64,000 bases of DNA from Eudorina sp. 2006-703-Eu-15 (Eukaryota > Chlorophyta > Chlorophyceae > Chlamydomonadales > Volvocaceae), in NCBI GenBank assembly GCA_003117195.1, contig BDSI01000095.1, positions 156,362 to 220,361 of the forward strand, read 5' to 3'. Below the pieces are notes generated by a model. It searched no databases. It was not told where the DNA came from and saw only the letters and a program-made list of their open reading frames with translations. Below, one piece after another: positions 23,350 to 57,442 of the stretch; the stretch's first letter is position 1; every line of letters begins with the position of its first letter. The position numbers were made by a program, and so were the translations under genes.

Positions 23350-25244
23350 CTGCTTCCAGAAAGATCTTGTGGATCCCCTGGAGCACCTCCCTGCAGCACC
23401 GCCCCGCCCGCTGATTCGGATCCGGATTCAGATCCAGATCCTCACACGACCGGGCGGAGACCAGACTGAAACACACGCGGGAGCTCCCCTCACGCTCCTG
23501 GGGGGGGGGAAGAAAGGGTTTGGTCCCGGAGCGGGGCTAAGCGGGGGCCAGGGGATGTGGGGGTGCGGCGGGAGGACGAAGCTGTTCCGGACAATTTGGA
23601 AGGCTGTGGCAAATCAAGGGATGGAGGCACCACAGGGGTGTGCGACATGCGTAATAACCTTATGAACGGAGGAATGTGGGAACTAGGAATGTGTGACTGA
23701 AAGTGGGTGGCTTAGTCCACGGATCCATAGGTCAACGGATCCATAGGTCAACGGATCCATAGGTCAACGGCCAACGGCAGGGTATGTGGCCCGGTGGACC
23801 GTCAGCCGTGTCAGGTCATGCCTCCCAAGCGCCTCTTCCAGTCCTCGCAGCGACGTCACCGGGGGGTCACCGTACAAAGAAAAGGAAAATTGTACTGCAG
23901 CGGGCCGTACACGGTACGACGGCTCTGACCCACATGGTAAAGCGGCGGACCCCCTGGCACGTGCAGGTTCCCCCAGCGGCCCCCTGGCCCGTGGTGACAC
24001 CGCCGGGGTCCGAGAAACGGTGTGGTTACAATCGATTGGTTTGTGTCCAAAAGGAATTTTACAGATTACGATTATAAGACTGTACGGCAGCGGCTGTTGC
24101 AGCTGTGGCCAAGCGGCTATGTGCATCATCCGAAGCCCACAAAGGGCTGGCTGGGCACAAAAGCTGCTGCTACGGCTGATGCTACCACGCGACGCATGTC
24201 CCCCGTTCATGTACAGAGCCATCGGCTGCAGCAGCGGTGCAGATCGCCGCGGCGGCGGCGGCGGCGACAATCTGCGAAGACGGTGGGAGCCGACGCTACC
24301 GCCGCCGCTGCCAGCTTGCGACGACGGCGGCGCCGCCACCGCCGACGGCGGCAGCGGCGGCGGTAACGCCAGCGACTGCCAATGACCAGGGTTGGCGGCG
24401 GCGGCAGCTGCAGCAGGGTGGAGGGGGTCGAAAGGCCGCAGCTCCTCCGAACCCAAAGGCCCTTCCTGCGACTACTTCTGCACCTGCTACTGCTGCATCT
24501 GCGGCTGCTACTGCTGCTGCTACTGCTTCACCGCGTCGCCGTCCGCCCCATGGGCCCTGCCGGTGTTGCCCGTTGCTGCAGTAAGGCCCGCCTGCCACCC
24601 TGCCCCAAAACGATGAAGCCGCAGCAGGTGATGCGACCTAAGCTGCGGCTGCAACTGCCGCTGCAACTGCCGCCGCCGCCATCCGACAGGTACCCGATCT
24701 TCGTTCCAATTGCGGAGGGCGGCAGCGATTGCCGCCGCGTCTTCGGCCACTGCTGCTGCACCTGCTACTGCGCCTGCTACTGCGCCTGCTACTGCGCCTG
24801 CCACTCCCAACTGCACGGCCGCACCTCGCCTCACCTGAGGTCACCCAACTGCCCCCGCCGCCGCCGCTGCTGCTGCTGCGACGCTGCCTTGCTTGTACTA
24901 CGGTTCAAGCCCGTCCAGTCCAGTGACGTTGTCGTACTTGACGAGTTCAATTGCCGTACACGTTAGGTCCTCCGCAGACTTGTTTCTCTGCCTCTTTGCG
25001 AACGCACCGCACCATCCTCCCCCTAACCAGATACCCTTCTGGTAGGAACTCTGAAGCCGCCCCCTCGAATACCGCCGATGAACCCCAACAACACACTTCA
25101 AAATTCAGAAACCCCCCCTCGACGGACGTCCTAAACCCGGATGAGACTGTACTTGCCTGAACGACCTTGGTCAGTACGAGACCGTACGGGTTATTTGATG
25201 TGCCACGTGCGCATCTGCCGTACGGGAACGGCGCGAGGCTGGAG
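23350..25244 (-). CDS. Pherophorin-domain HRGP D, first exons only (3' part in gap)
   Basis: Exon 25157-25244 encodes APFPYGRCARGTSNNPYGL and exon 23350-23497 encodes EREGSSRVCFSLVSARSC, then RCC, IHKIFLEA. These match exons one and two of blocks A and B, with the same phases: exon one starts with one base of a split codon and ends in phase 0; exon two ends in phase 1 at GCAG|GTGAGG. Two oddities stand out. The first Cys of the FPYCRC motif is Gly, and the first intron begins with GC (CAG|GCAAGT) instead of GT. The third exon (the GV/RSVSING part) is not between 23349 and the gap and is probably within it. The set may be the 5' end of the giant HRGP gene, which is on the same strand and lacks an N-terminus. 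No signal-peptide exon was found upstream. Confidence 0.6.
23720..23767. repeat. 16-bp repeat, three copies
   Basis: Three perfect tandem copies of CGGATCCATAGGTCAA, in the first intron of pherophorin D. Confidence 0.95.
24755..24805. repeat. 12-bp CTGCTACTGCGC-type repeat
   Basis: About four tandem copies within a wider stretch (24230-24900) rich in CTG/GCN triplets. It is intronic with respect to pherophorin D. Translations give only low-complexity Ala/Leu/Cys shadows. Confidence 0.85.
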
Positions 25245-26420
25245 CTGCGTTGGATGGCGAGGGATGGATAGGGAACGCGGGCGGATGTGAGAACGGAAAT
25301 CGTCGAGGTGAGGGGGGGACCCCAGTCTGGGTGCGGTCATGCGTGTGGATACACGCTACCTGAGCCGCGAGAGGACAAGTCCAGCGTGTATGTGTATATG
25401 TGGCCATGGGGGCCGGAGTAAGGAGCAGTGGGCTGCACCCGGGGGGGCGGAGTTGGGGCTGGGGGAAGGTTCTAGGGGCGGAGCCCGACATGCACGAACG
25501 GCAAAACCACGGCACGGCGGGGAACATGCAAACTCCAATAGAGAACGGCATCTCTTCAGGACGTCGTGTAGGTGTGCCAACTCGTATGCAAGTGTTCCAA
25601 GATGTGGTCGTGTGTGGGGGCGTAACCAACATGCAGGTACGGCGAGTACGGCGTACAACCGAGCATGCTCTGACACATACACGTGCGTCATCCGCGTGTC
25701 ACGGGGGAGAGGACCCGGGGGCTGGGACGACCCGGGCAGGCACGCAGGTGGGCTTGCGGGTTGCGGCAGATGGGCAGACAGCCGCCGCCGGTCTAGACGG
25801 CGCTAGATCGACGGCCCCACGCCTGGATCGCCTGCCTGGATCGCCTGTGTGGGTTACCTGGATGCTGCTAAGCTTGCACCAAGGCATATACCGTACCCTA
25901 CCCAGTACCCGCCGCGGCCGCGGGGCCGGCCCTCTCCCAGCACACAAAGCAAGCAGGCCCCGAGCGTGGGAGTCGGTGGGTGCCGCGGATCGCAGCAAGG
26001 CCCTCCAGGGAGGCCCTCACGGGCCCTATGATGGCGCTATCGTAATGGCGTCTGCGCCCGCAGCTGCCCTCACCCGCCCGACTGGGTCAGCGCCCTCCCG
26101 CGGGACGTCAGCTGCCGCAGCAGGTCGGGGTCAACTTGGGCGCCTGCCAAGCCGTCAGCAGCCCCGTAGGATTCGCCGCGCCGGGGCTGGGCGCTGCCTG
26201 CCTCCTCGGCAATCGCTGTGGTGCCGCCGATGGGGCCCGGGGCGCAAGACGGGAGGGAGAGAACACGGCGCGGTGTGCAAAATGGGGGGAGGGGAGGGGA
26301 GCGGCAGTCTGAGCTTCAGCCGGGGGAATGTTTGGGTGTCGTGCAGGAGAGTACGCAGCAGCACGAGGCACGCCGTGTTGCGGTGTGCCTCAGACGGACC
26401 ATCTAGGGTTAAGGGTGCGT
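25245..26420. other. 5' flank of pherophorin D, no gene assigned
   Basis: Should contain the missing first exon and promoter of pherophorin D. Minus-strand ORFs of up to about 150 codons occur, but none has a convincing signal peptide and a phase-2 donor. Confidence 0.5.
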
Positions 26421-28800
26421 TCGGAACGAGGGAGAGAGGATAGGGAGGGAGTTCACGGTCACCAACGTGTGTTTGGAGCCGCTTAGCCGTGCCACCCATC
26501 TATCTTACTCTTCCTTCTGGTACGGCATGACGAAACAGAAACTCGCGTCGTCACCATTATTGGTCACGCGATGGGCAGCCGCTCGGCTGTCAGCGACGGC
26601 CGTCAACCCCCCGCACGCACTAGCAAAACACTCCACAACGAAGTTGTTTTTAGCAACAAGGAACGCCACATGGACATGTACAAACACAGGAAAGCAAGAT
26701 CATAGGCAGACTGGACTGGAGCAAGAACCCTCTTCGGTCAACGGCCCCATGCCGCTGAGAGCGGACCGAATGTTTAACCCCGTTTCCTCCGGATCCATCG
26801 GAGGAACAAGAGCGTGCAGAGCCGGTAGGGACAGTTGAGCTGTGAGTGAAATATCTCTATCTTTATACAGATGGCTGCTAGTCATGAACACGTGAACCAA
26901 TTTGGCAGACACGTTGACGACCCGCAACGACAGGCAACGACCGACCCGTAGGTCGCGATATTCTGTTGGCGGCGCATACATGGTTTAAACGCCATAACAT
27001 TGCGAATATTTTTTGAACAGAAATTTTGTCAGAATCTGGTTATTTATAATGACCGGGCTGAGGCCTGGCTTGAGACCGAACCCCCACCACTCGCGATGGC
27101 TGGCGGTCACACAACCGCATCCCGAGACCGCGAATATAATACTCCCAGGCACACTGTGTGCGACTGCGGATGAATCTCCCGCAAATGTGGAAAACAGAAT
27201 GAGCACCGCGATCCAAAACGCTTACCTGCCGCCGTGCAAGCAATAAGCGCCAGTAATAGAAATATTGTCACTGCTCTCCATAATCTTAAGTGTAAGCAAT
27301 TGTTGGCCATCATGGACGTCAACGGAAATCTGACGCCTCAAGAAAACTCTGGGCTCGTCGCGACACTTCAGCATCCCACGAGCATCTCAATCAAAAATTT
27401 CTATTTTGGAAGACGAGCTCCATAGGGCAGAGACGACTGTAATAGCTTCACGCCGGGTGTTGCGAGCTGAGCAGGCTGAGCCGAAGCGAGGTCAGAATGC
27501 CCTTCATACAATTAGTTACAAGATAATGACCCGACCTCAAGGCCACAGGCCAGCCCGAAGCTATAAATCGTTCCTGATCGTTCTGCACTAAATGCGGGCC
27601 TCTGGACCGGCCGCAGGGATCTTCTGTAACACACTCTGTGTAATAGAGTGTTCTTAACTTGTTATGTAAGATCTACTCAGACGGCTGGGAAGCTGGTCCA
27701 AGCCTGCGCCCGCCCACCCGAATACGGATACGGCAGTTGTCGAACCGGTAATGATGACCATAACCTGGACGGATACAGCCGTATATTCAATGCATAATTG
27801 CATTCTATAATTACGAAACATCTTCTTCACGTAATGTGGGGATCGGAGTGAGGCACTTGCTGAGCCCTTCCGCATATCACGAACGAGAAGAAGCTGAGGG
27901 TTTTGATCACCCGAGAGAAGACATGAAATATATTCATTCACTTTCATTACATTGACGTGCGACTTCTTTCTTGGGACCTCTTGTCGCGAAACAAGGCTTC
28001 CATCCAGAGCGGCTCTCGGCGCAAGAGGTCTGGCTGATATCACACTCCCTAACAACTGATAACGTTATCATCTTACTCATATCTTGCTCTTGAAAGCCGG
28101 TGTCTAGTAGATTTATCGGGGGATGGTCGTCCCAGGCCGTGCACGGCAGGGACTTGTCTTTGCTCAATTTGCTGTATGTAACCCGGCAATGCCTTTAGCT
28201 TTACGATATCATGTTTTGGCAGGGCCTACCTCGGTTTGGGGGAGAAGTGCACGTTCTCATAGCGAAGCTCTTCATGAGCACCAAAACCCCTGTGAAGCTC
28301 CCAAACTTTGTGCGCACCAGGAAACGTACTTATCACGCCCAATTAAGTCTAGAAAATATGGCATTGGTACTTTTTTGCTCCCGTATCGTGGTCTGTCACC
28401 TGGGCCATTTTGCAAGCAGTTGCAAGTATAAACGCTATAAACCCTCCCGAGGTTTATAAAATGTTACCTGTTTTAGAAGGAATGGCAGGTTGAAGGCACT
28501 GGAGGCTAACGGCACGTGAAACCTGCCAGGAATTTTGTTTTGCAAGAACGCCTTACGCTTTGCCTTTTCCACAACTGTCACTGCGATGAACATGCGCTTA
28601 ACGTTCAAAATGTACTGCATTCTAGACGTTCCTACCGGATCCGTGTTGGCATCTGGATGTTGTACGATGCTCGTTACAACCAATACGTCTCGCCGAAACG
28701 CGCCGGACGAGGCCGCGGAGTCCATCAACCGGTTACATTGGGCCGCGACGCCCTGTGACGCAATGCCAACTCCCTTTGGGAAAATGATCTCTTTTCGGTG
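26421..28800. other. AT-richer interval, no gene recognised
   Basis: Composition is close to 50% GC, unlike the flanks. A 131-codon minus ORF at 28435-28830 and an overlapping plus ORF at 28535-28801 look non-repetitive, but neither matches a family I know and each is within chance length. This could be an old insertion or intergenic DNA. Confidence 0.45.
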
Positions 28801-29887
28801 ATGAGCTCGGGGGCCTCGAGGTGCAGACACTCAGCCCTAGGGACCACGCCCAGCCTCCCGCGCTGTTTCCCGCTGCCCGACCTCACCGACGGTGTATGTC
28901 GGCTCAGCTGTTGGAATGCTCACCAAGCCGCCCCTCCTGCGGGCACACAGCCTCCACCGTCCCCCGGATCCAGCCCTGTCGGTCCTCGACCGCTGCCTGC
29001 TTTGCCGGTGACATCAGCGTTCATTCAGTAATTCATTCATTCATTCATCCACAGAAGTTCGCAACCCCACGCAACCTGCGCAGCTGCGTGCGTGCGCCCG
29101 TCACCGGCACCAGCAGGGATCCGCAGATCCCCGCCGCGCATGTGCCCCCACAGCCTCCACTCACGGGGGCGACCGCGTGGCGTCGATCATCGACAGCCCG
29201 CGTCCCGTGGGTCGCTGTGCCGCGCAGGTGCGCCACGGTGTGCGTCTGGAGTCCACAAAAATACCCCATTGCTGCCGCCGCGGAATGACGTCACGAGTCA
29301 GAAAGGTCAACGTACGGTATGTGATGTAATGTAACCGTTACGGTATGCAGACCACACAGTCGCAAAAAGCGTGCAGGAGCGGGAAAGTACCACTTGTAGG
29401 GTACCCGAAAGGACATCCGATAGGAGGCTGTCTACGGTTGTCACCGATGACCCGCGGGGTCCACTGTAACATAGTGAATGATACAGGTACCCTGCCTAAC
29501 CCGCCCTCAGTACCCTGCCTAACCCGCCCTCATGTGGGATACGGTGGCGTGCGTACGGCGCAGGGCAGTAACAGCAGCCAGAGGTTCAAGTTCCTGCCAC
29601 GCTCCGGAACCGCCGTACATCTGATCCAGCTGGCGGGTTATGTGGCGCAAGTGCTCCATGAAGGGTTTGCACTCGAACTTCATGCTCCAGCCGGCCCCTT
29701 GACTTGGAAGCCCGGTCAGGGGGGCGGCACAGGTGGGACCCGGGCGGCAGGGGCGCGCCACCCTCGGCCAGGCGGCCGACCTTGCATGCCGGTGTCCACG
29801 GACCCCAACACTACCTCCGACGGAACGGATGGGGAGGGCCGAGTGAAGTAGCGCGGTACACGGGGGATGCCGTCATAGCGGATTCCC

Positions 29888-29940
29888 CCCCCCACACACA
29901 CACACACACCCCACCCCCCCACCCACCCCACACACACATC
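29888..29940. repeat. C-run, (CA)n and CCCA simple sequence
   Basis: Homopolymer C followed by CA dinucleotides and CCCA tetranucleotides; non-coding. Confidence 0.9.
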
Positions 29941-30812
29941 GGCTATTGCGCTGGATTTCACTTCTCGCGGCTCAGTTCTCTTTAACACACAAAAAACGGC
30001 TTCATGGGCGCCCCTCACACCGGCAGGAGTGGCGCCCGCGGCGCCCCGCCGGGCGGAAGGTGCCCGGCATGGCTGCTTTGACGCCCATCCAGAGGGAGAC
30101 CACTGCAGGATCTCCGTTGAGCCCGCTTGTGCGCCGGGACGTTCTGGGTGGGGCGGCTCGCTGCGTCGCTGTGCGCGCCTGAAACACCCTAGAGACACGC
30201 CCGGCTGTGGGTGCCAGTGACGCAGTGAGTGAGCTTCCACGCGGCGCAGGGAACCGGCCTGCACCACGTGCCCGCAGAAGCAACCCCCAGACAGCACCAG
30301 GCAGCACCAGGCATCCCCCAGCTGGCACACACCAGCGGGCTTCTCCTCTAACCACACAGCACCAGGCAATCGCGGCTGCCTGTGACGTGAGGCCGGGCTC
30401 GCGGTGGGTGGTGACGGGGAGGGGGTTCACTGCCCGCTGGTTGGGGCTGGCGCTCTGGTTGTGTGCGTGCGTGAGGTAGGTAGCAAGTGGCTCATGCCGC
30501 GGGTCGTCCACGGCAGCGGAGACCTCCTCACCACACGCCGCCAACGGAGACACGGACACCGCGTTCCGAAGGCAGTTGCGTTTATTTGGGGGCCCTGTTG
30601 GCACCCGCCTGTCTGCCTGTTCGTTCTGGGGCGGCACGCGGCCGATTTCACTTCCCACGGGCAGCCCTCTCCTTGTACAATAGGTCCTTCCGAACAGGAC
30701 ACCACCCGCATCACCGCCTTGCTGAGGGTCACGGTCAGCGGGTTGGCTCCGTGGGGCCGGCTGGCCCCTCCCTCATGTCGGTACAGCTCACTGTAGACCC
30801 TGGCAAGCTCGC

Positions 30813-30860
30813 AACTGCCCTATCAACTGCCCTGTCAACTGCCCTGTCAACTGCCCTATC
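30813..30860. repeat. 12-bp tandem repeat, four copies
   Basis: Four copies of AACTGCCCT(A/G)TC, followed by two degenerate relatives (GGCGACTGCC). Non-coding. Confidence 0.9.
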
Positions 30861-31239
30861 AACTGCATTTGGCGACTGCCTTGGCGACTGCCACACACGC
30901 ACAAAGGCGTACATCGCTGGCGTGAGGCCGCGTCTCCCCACAGGGATGTGTGCATGTGTCCGGGCCACTGGGACAGGCTGGGGCAGGAGTTAGGGTGCGC
31001 GCGCGTGCGGGTCGTCATGTCCGTGTTGGCACGAGGGCGCTCGGCGGGGCAGGGCCCGGTGCTCTGTACGTGTGCTGGCGTACTAACGACATGATTCCGT
31101 TGATCTTGTTCTCTCGTTGATTCCGTTGTTTCCAAGCTGCACCCATTATGTTGTACGGCATGAAACACACGCACCAACAAGGTCCGTAACCTCCACACTG
31201 AAGTGGGGTCGTCATATCTGCCGATGGTTGCAGCCGCTG

Positions 31240-31977
31240 ATGGCAGACCTTCAGGAGCGCCTAAAGGCGCTGTTAGCTCCCTCGGGCTTCGACCTCGTTG
31301 CGCCTTTCACAGCTCAGGCCTACAACGCCTGCCGCCAGCCCGGCGTGCCAAAGCTGCCGACATTTGGCAGGAGTAGCACCTTGGCCTTTGTCATCGGCAA
31401 CACCAAGGCGCTGTGGCGTTGCTTCTTGCGCCATCTCGCGGAGCACCCGGAGGCTATCGAGCTGAAAGCGCCGCTGGACACGTACACGCAAGCCCGAATT
31501 GAAGCCGCAATTCTTCAATGTTGCAGTAAGGGCGGCCTGTCAACCGAGGTGCGATGGGGCTTCAAGACTTCGGCCGAGGTCGGCTTCGTGGACCTGCTTC
31601 GCGCGGCGCAAACAGCGGGGCTGGCTTTCCTCGACAACGAGATTCATTTATGCACCAGCCCCGTCTACGGCCCCTGGATAGCGTTCCGGGCGGTGGTCAC
31701 GGTCGATGCCGACGGGACGACAGCTAGACTTCATGCGCCACTTCTGTCGGACCCGTTCCCGGAGCTGCGGCCCAAGTTGCTAGAAATGATGGAGGAGTTG
31801 CGTGCCATGGGAGCGATGGACCAGTGGATGGCGCACTGGCGCGATTGGGCCAACTTGCGTAAGCTTGCAGGCAGCGCTGCGCAGCAGCACGCTTACGATG
31901 ACCGACAAATAGAGTACCATTACACTCAATCTCGTGCCGCTTTGGAGGCCGCTTTGAAAGATTATCTCGCTGTGTAG
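31240..31977 (+). CDS. MMACHC: MMACHC/CblC-type cobalamin beta-ligand processing protein
   Basis: Single open frame of 245 codons. MMACHC removes the upper axial ligand of incoming cobalamin (reductive decyanation, or glutathione-dependent dealkylation) in the cytosol so that B12 can be handed to methionine synthase and methylmalonyl-CoA mutase. The start ATG at 31240 was chosen because MADLQERLKALLAPSGFDL lines up with the family N-terminus; the frame is open back to 31117, so a longer start or a spliced 5' extension cannot be excluded. Family-like landmarks follow in order: PFTAQAYN (about residue 25), TLAFVIGNTKALW (about 48), VYGPWIAFRAVV (about 144), HWRDW (about 199) and DDRQIEYHYTQ (about 220). 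Length is a little below the animal proteins, which carry extra C-terminal sequence. Having no introns is unusual beside its 32-exon neighbour. Codon use is GC-rich but less repetitive than the rest of the window. Confidence 0.93.
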   Translation: MADLQERLKALLAPSGFDLVAPFTAQAYNACRQPGVPKLPTFGRSSTLAFVIGNTKALWRCFLRHLAEHPEAIELKAPLDTYTQARIEAAILQCCSKGGLSTEVRWGFKTSAEVGFVDLLRAAQTAGLAFLDNEIHLCTSPVYGPWIAFRAVVTVDADGTTARLHAPLLSDPFPELRPKLLEMMEELRAMGAMDQWMAHWRDWANLRKLAGSAAQQHAYDDRQIEYHYTQSRAALEAALKDYLAV

Positions 31978-32386
31978 CAGTGTAGGTGGCGGTGGCGGTG
32001 GTTGACGGTCACGGCGCCAGAAACCATTTGCAGGAATTTTAGATATGGGGAACGCTGATCGTCAATGAGTGTAAAGGTTGTGCCTGTATGCGTTGACAGC
32101 CGGTCGAAGGCTTCCGCCAATCCTTATTGCAATGATGTTGCTGTTCTACGATCATTGTAGTACGCCTCTCGACGTTTGGAAACTCCCAGCCAGTATCTCC
32201 GAATAGAATTTTGTGCATTGAGCAAGGGATTACCATGCCTTCAATGGCACGAAAGCACGTCGAAGGCTGAATCAGCGGACCAGATGGTGCCAGCCTGACG
32301 GGTGGCCTCAGAGCCACCTGATAGGAAATCGATCTGCTATATTAAGTTTTTCCTTTGTAACTGTTCTGACATCGGGGCAGGGGAAA
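31978..32386. other. Intergenic spacer between MMACHC-like gene and 32-exon gene
   Basis: 409 bp between two same-strand genes. A TGTAA word at 32356-32360 could be the polyadenylation signal of the upstream gene, which would place it only 27 bp before the next start codon. The promoter of the downstream gene must lie in the same stretch. No TATA-like box stands out. Confidence 0.5.
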
Positions 32387-55286
<22,900 letters not shown>

Positions 55287-55610
55287 GACCGGCGTCACGG
55301 TCATCTGCGCGCTGCTTGACATTCAAATAACAAATCTCAAATCTCCCAAAGTCTTGACCATTTTCCAGGTTTCCTTATGGCCTATACCGATATACATGTG
55401 AGAAACAATTCCATGTCCTTCATCGGAGGTGGAGGAGGAGGAGGAGGGGAGGAGGAGGAGAGGGGGAGGGAGTATCTGAGGGCTGCAGATTCACTGTTGT
55501 GTGTGTCCCGGTGTGGTACATTGGGTTGTGGGTTGTGGGTGCATGAGACCATACACCCAAACAAATCCACGAGCCGTAGGCCCTAAGGCACCGCTTGGGA
55601 ATTGTCTGAA

Positions 55611-55611
<1 letters not shown>

Positions 55612-55643
<32 letters not shown>
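55612..55643. repeat. (CA)n microsatellite
   Basis: About 15 CA units downstream of the giant gene. Confidence 0.95.
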
Positions 55644-55646
<3 letters not shown>

Positions 55647-57378
55647 GAAAGCTGCGCTAGCACTGGCAGGAGGAGGTTCATTTGTGCATCTCCATACGGG
55701 TTGGCTTGGGGGTTAAAAAGAAAACCGGCCCCCTTGGGGGGCTATGGGCATCTGGCCGTCGGCGCTGAGGGAGTCGTCTCTGGCTGCGGGTGCTGCTGAG
55801 CTGCGGCAGAGATGCAGGTGGCAGAGGAGGTGGAGGAGGAGGAGGCAGAGGAGCAGGAGCAGGAGGAGGGCGGCGCCCGCGTTTAGGCTGTGGGGTGCTT
55901 GCCTGCCTGGCCCCCTCCTTCCTTCCCTGCCTTCCTTCCCAGCTTGTTTTGTTTGCGTGGTTGGCTTCTCGGCTTCGGGGCATATGCCGATGTGCTGGTC
56001 GGGGATGTAGTACTCTTGTGGATCGGAGGTCTGCAGGTTTTTGTGCAGCTGCTGCTGCTGCTGCTGCTGGTGCTGCTGCTGGTGCTGCTGGTGCTGCTGC
56101 TGGTGTTGCCGCTGATGATACACGGTATGACGCAGGTGCGTGACGCTGTTGCTGCTGTTACAGATTGCGGCCCGCCCTGCGTTGCCTCCCCGGCGGCGGG
56201 ACTGAGCCCCGGGCGGTGGGCGGTCCTGACACAGGGTCCTAACAGAGCGCTCGAGCATCGTCTTCCGGCCCGTCGTTGCGGGAGAGAGCCGGATGACGTA
56301 ATGAGGTGATGATGGGGTGGCGTGACGAAGGGCGAGAACGGTGTTTGTGGCTTTTGGTGTCTGTGCGGGCGGCATGCAGGGTGATTGGACGACAGGACTC
56401 TCGGCAGTCGGCACTGACCAAGGCAGAAGACCTGGTCGAGACCGTTGGTCGAGAAAGAACATTGCGATTACCGTATCTGTGTGTCTGTGCCTGTGCCTGT
56501 GCCTGTGGGTCTGTGTGCGCGCAGTTCGTTGGGATGCCGGACGGGCGGTCAAAGAGTCAACGCTTCACCGCCCTCCACCGCATCATCGCCGTCAATGCTC
56601 TGTCCCTTCGAACTGCTGCACTGCGATGTCGGGATGTCCCACCCGGGGGACAAAGAAAGGAAGATGTGAAGCCGTGTGGACGATGATGACGATGGCCCCG
56701 CGGCTCACCTTTCAGAAAAAAGGGAACACGCGCGTGGGTGATGTGGTGCTTGTTCTTCTTGGTGTGTGGTCCTGGTACGGCGCTACGGTCCGTACAGCCC
56801 GTGTACGGGTGCCTATGTTTCTGTTGCGCGCCGCTGCAACAGCAGGCGAGGTGACCTTGCGGGGGTGTCTTGGCAGTGGGGGTCCCACGACGTGTGTACG
56901 GCATCCCCGGGTGTGTGTTTGCGTGTATGTTTCACGGCACTTCCCTGCTCGGCCGGTGCTGCCTATAACTGATCCTGCGCTGCGACCTTGTACCGGTGCG
57001 CTGACGCTCTGGTGCGCTCGCCCCGACTTGTCTGGTATTGCCTTGACCTGGGTTTGCTTTGCTTTGCCGACATAGTACGTTGGAAGGTGGGGTCAGCGCC
57101 CTCCCTTTGCTCTTCGCTGGGGCGGAGGTATGGTTACGGCCGTCCCGGGTGATGCGCCGTGCTGTGTTGTGCTGTGCCGCATACCACATGCTGTGCCGTA
57201 CCAGACCACGTGACTGTACACCATCACCGTCGCACTTTTATGCATCCGGATCATGTCGTACACAGCCGACGTCTTTTATACGCTTTGCTGCGCAACGAAC
57301 AACAGTCGGTCTTTTCGGGTCGCGCGCCGCTGCTGCCAGCCCACTCCTCCGGCCCCCGCCCCCCCCACACACATCCAT

Positions 57379-57442
57379 TACCCGGGCAGAGCTATGCCCC
57401 TTGCATGTCACACACTCTTGCTCTGCCTGCCTACGAACACAC
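57379..57442 (+). repeat. Dispersed repeat, copy 1 of 2
   Basis: GGGCAGAGCTATGCCCCTTG and following bases match 61611-61682 at most positions, including the CTGCCTGCCT...GAACACACACA end. Intergenic here. Confidence 0.75.

Larger units (their letters stand above)
28801..31239. other. Spacer upstream of the MMACHC-like gene, no gene assigned
   Basis: A minus-strand ORF at 29519-29761 has protein-like composition around MKFECKPFMEHLRH, but it has no recognisable partner exons. The stretch contains CA-rich simple sequence at 29888-29940, a 12-bp tandem repeat at 30813-30860, and members of the dispersed GT-rich family near 29960-30000. Confidence 0.45.

Noticed and set aside
28435..28830. 131-codon minus ORF and overlapping plus ORF of non-repetitive composition
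   Set aside because: Both strands look equally protein-like. No family, splice partners or start context support either. Kept only as a note in the interval description.
29519..29761. 80-codon minus ORF with MKFECKPFMEHLRH
   Set aside because: Composition is plausible for an exon, but no adjoining exons join in phase and the fold is not recognised.
31117..31239. Upstream in-frame Met at 31117 as the MMACHC start
   Set aside because: The extra 41 residues show no targeting-peptide or family similarity, while the ATG at 31240 aligns with the family N-terminus.
55713..56552. 279-codon minus ORF with poly-Gln
   Set aside because: It is explained by a CAG/CTG repeat. The flanks have no family similarity, and the ORF lies between two gene 3' ends.
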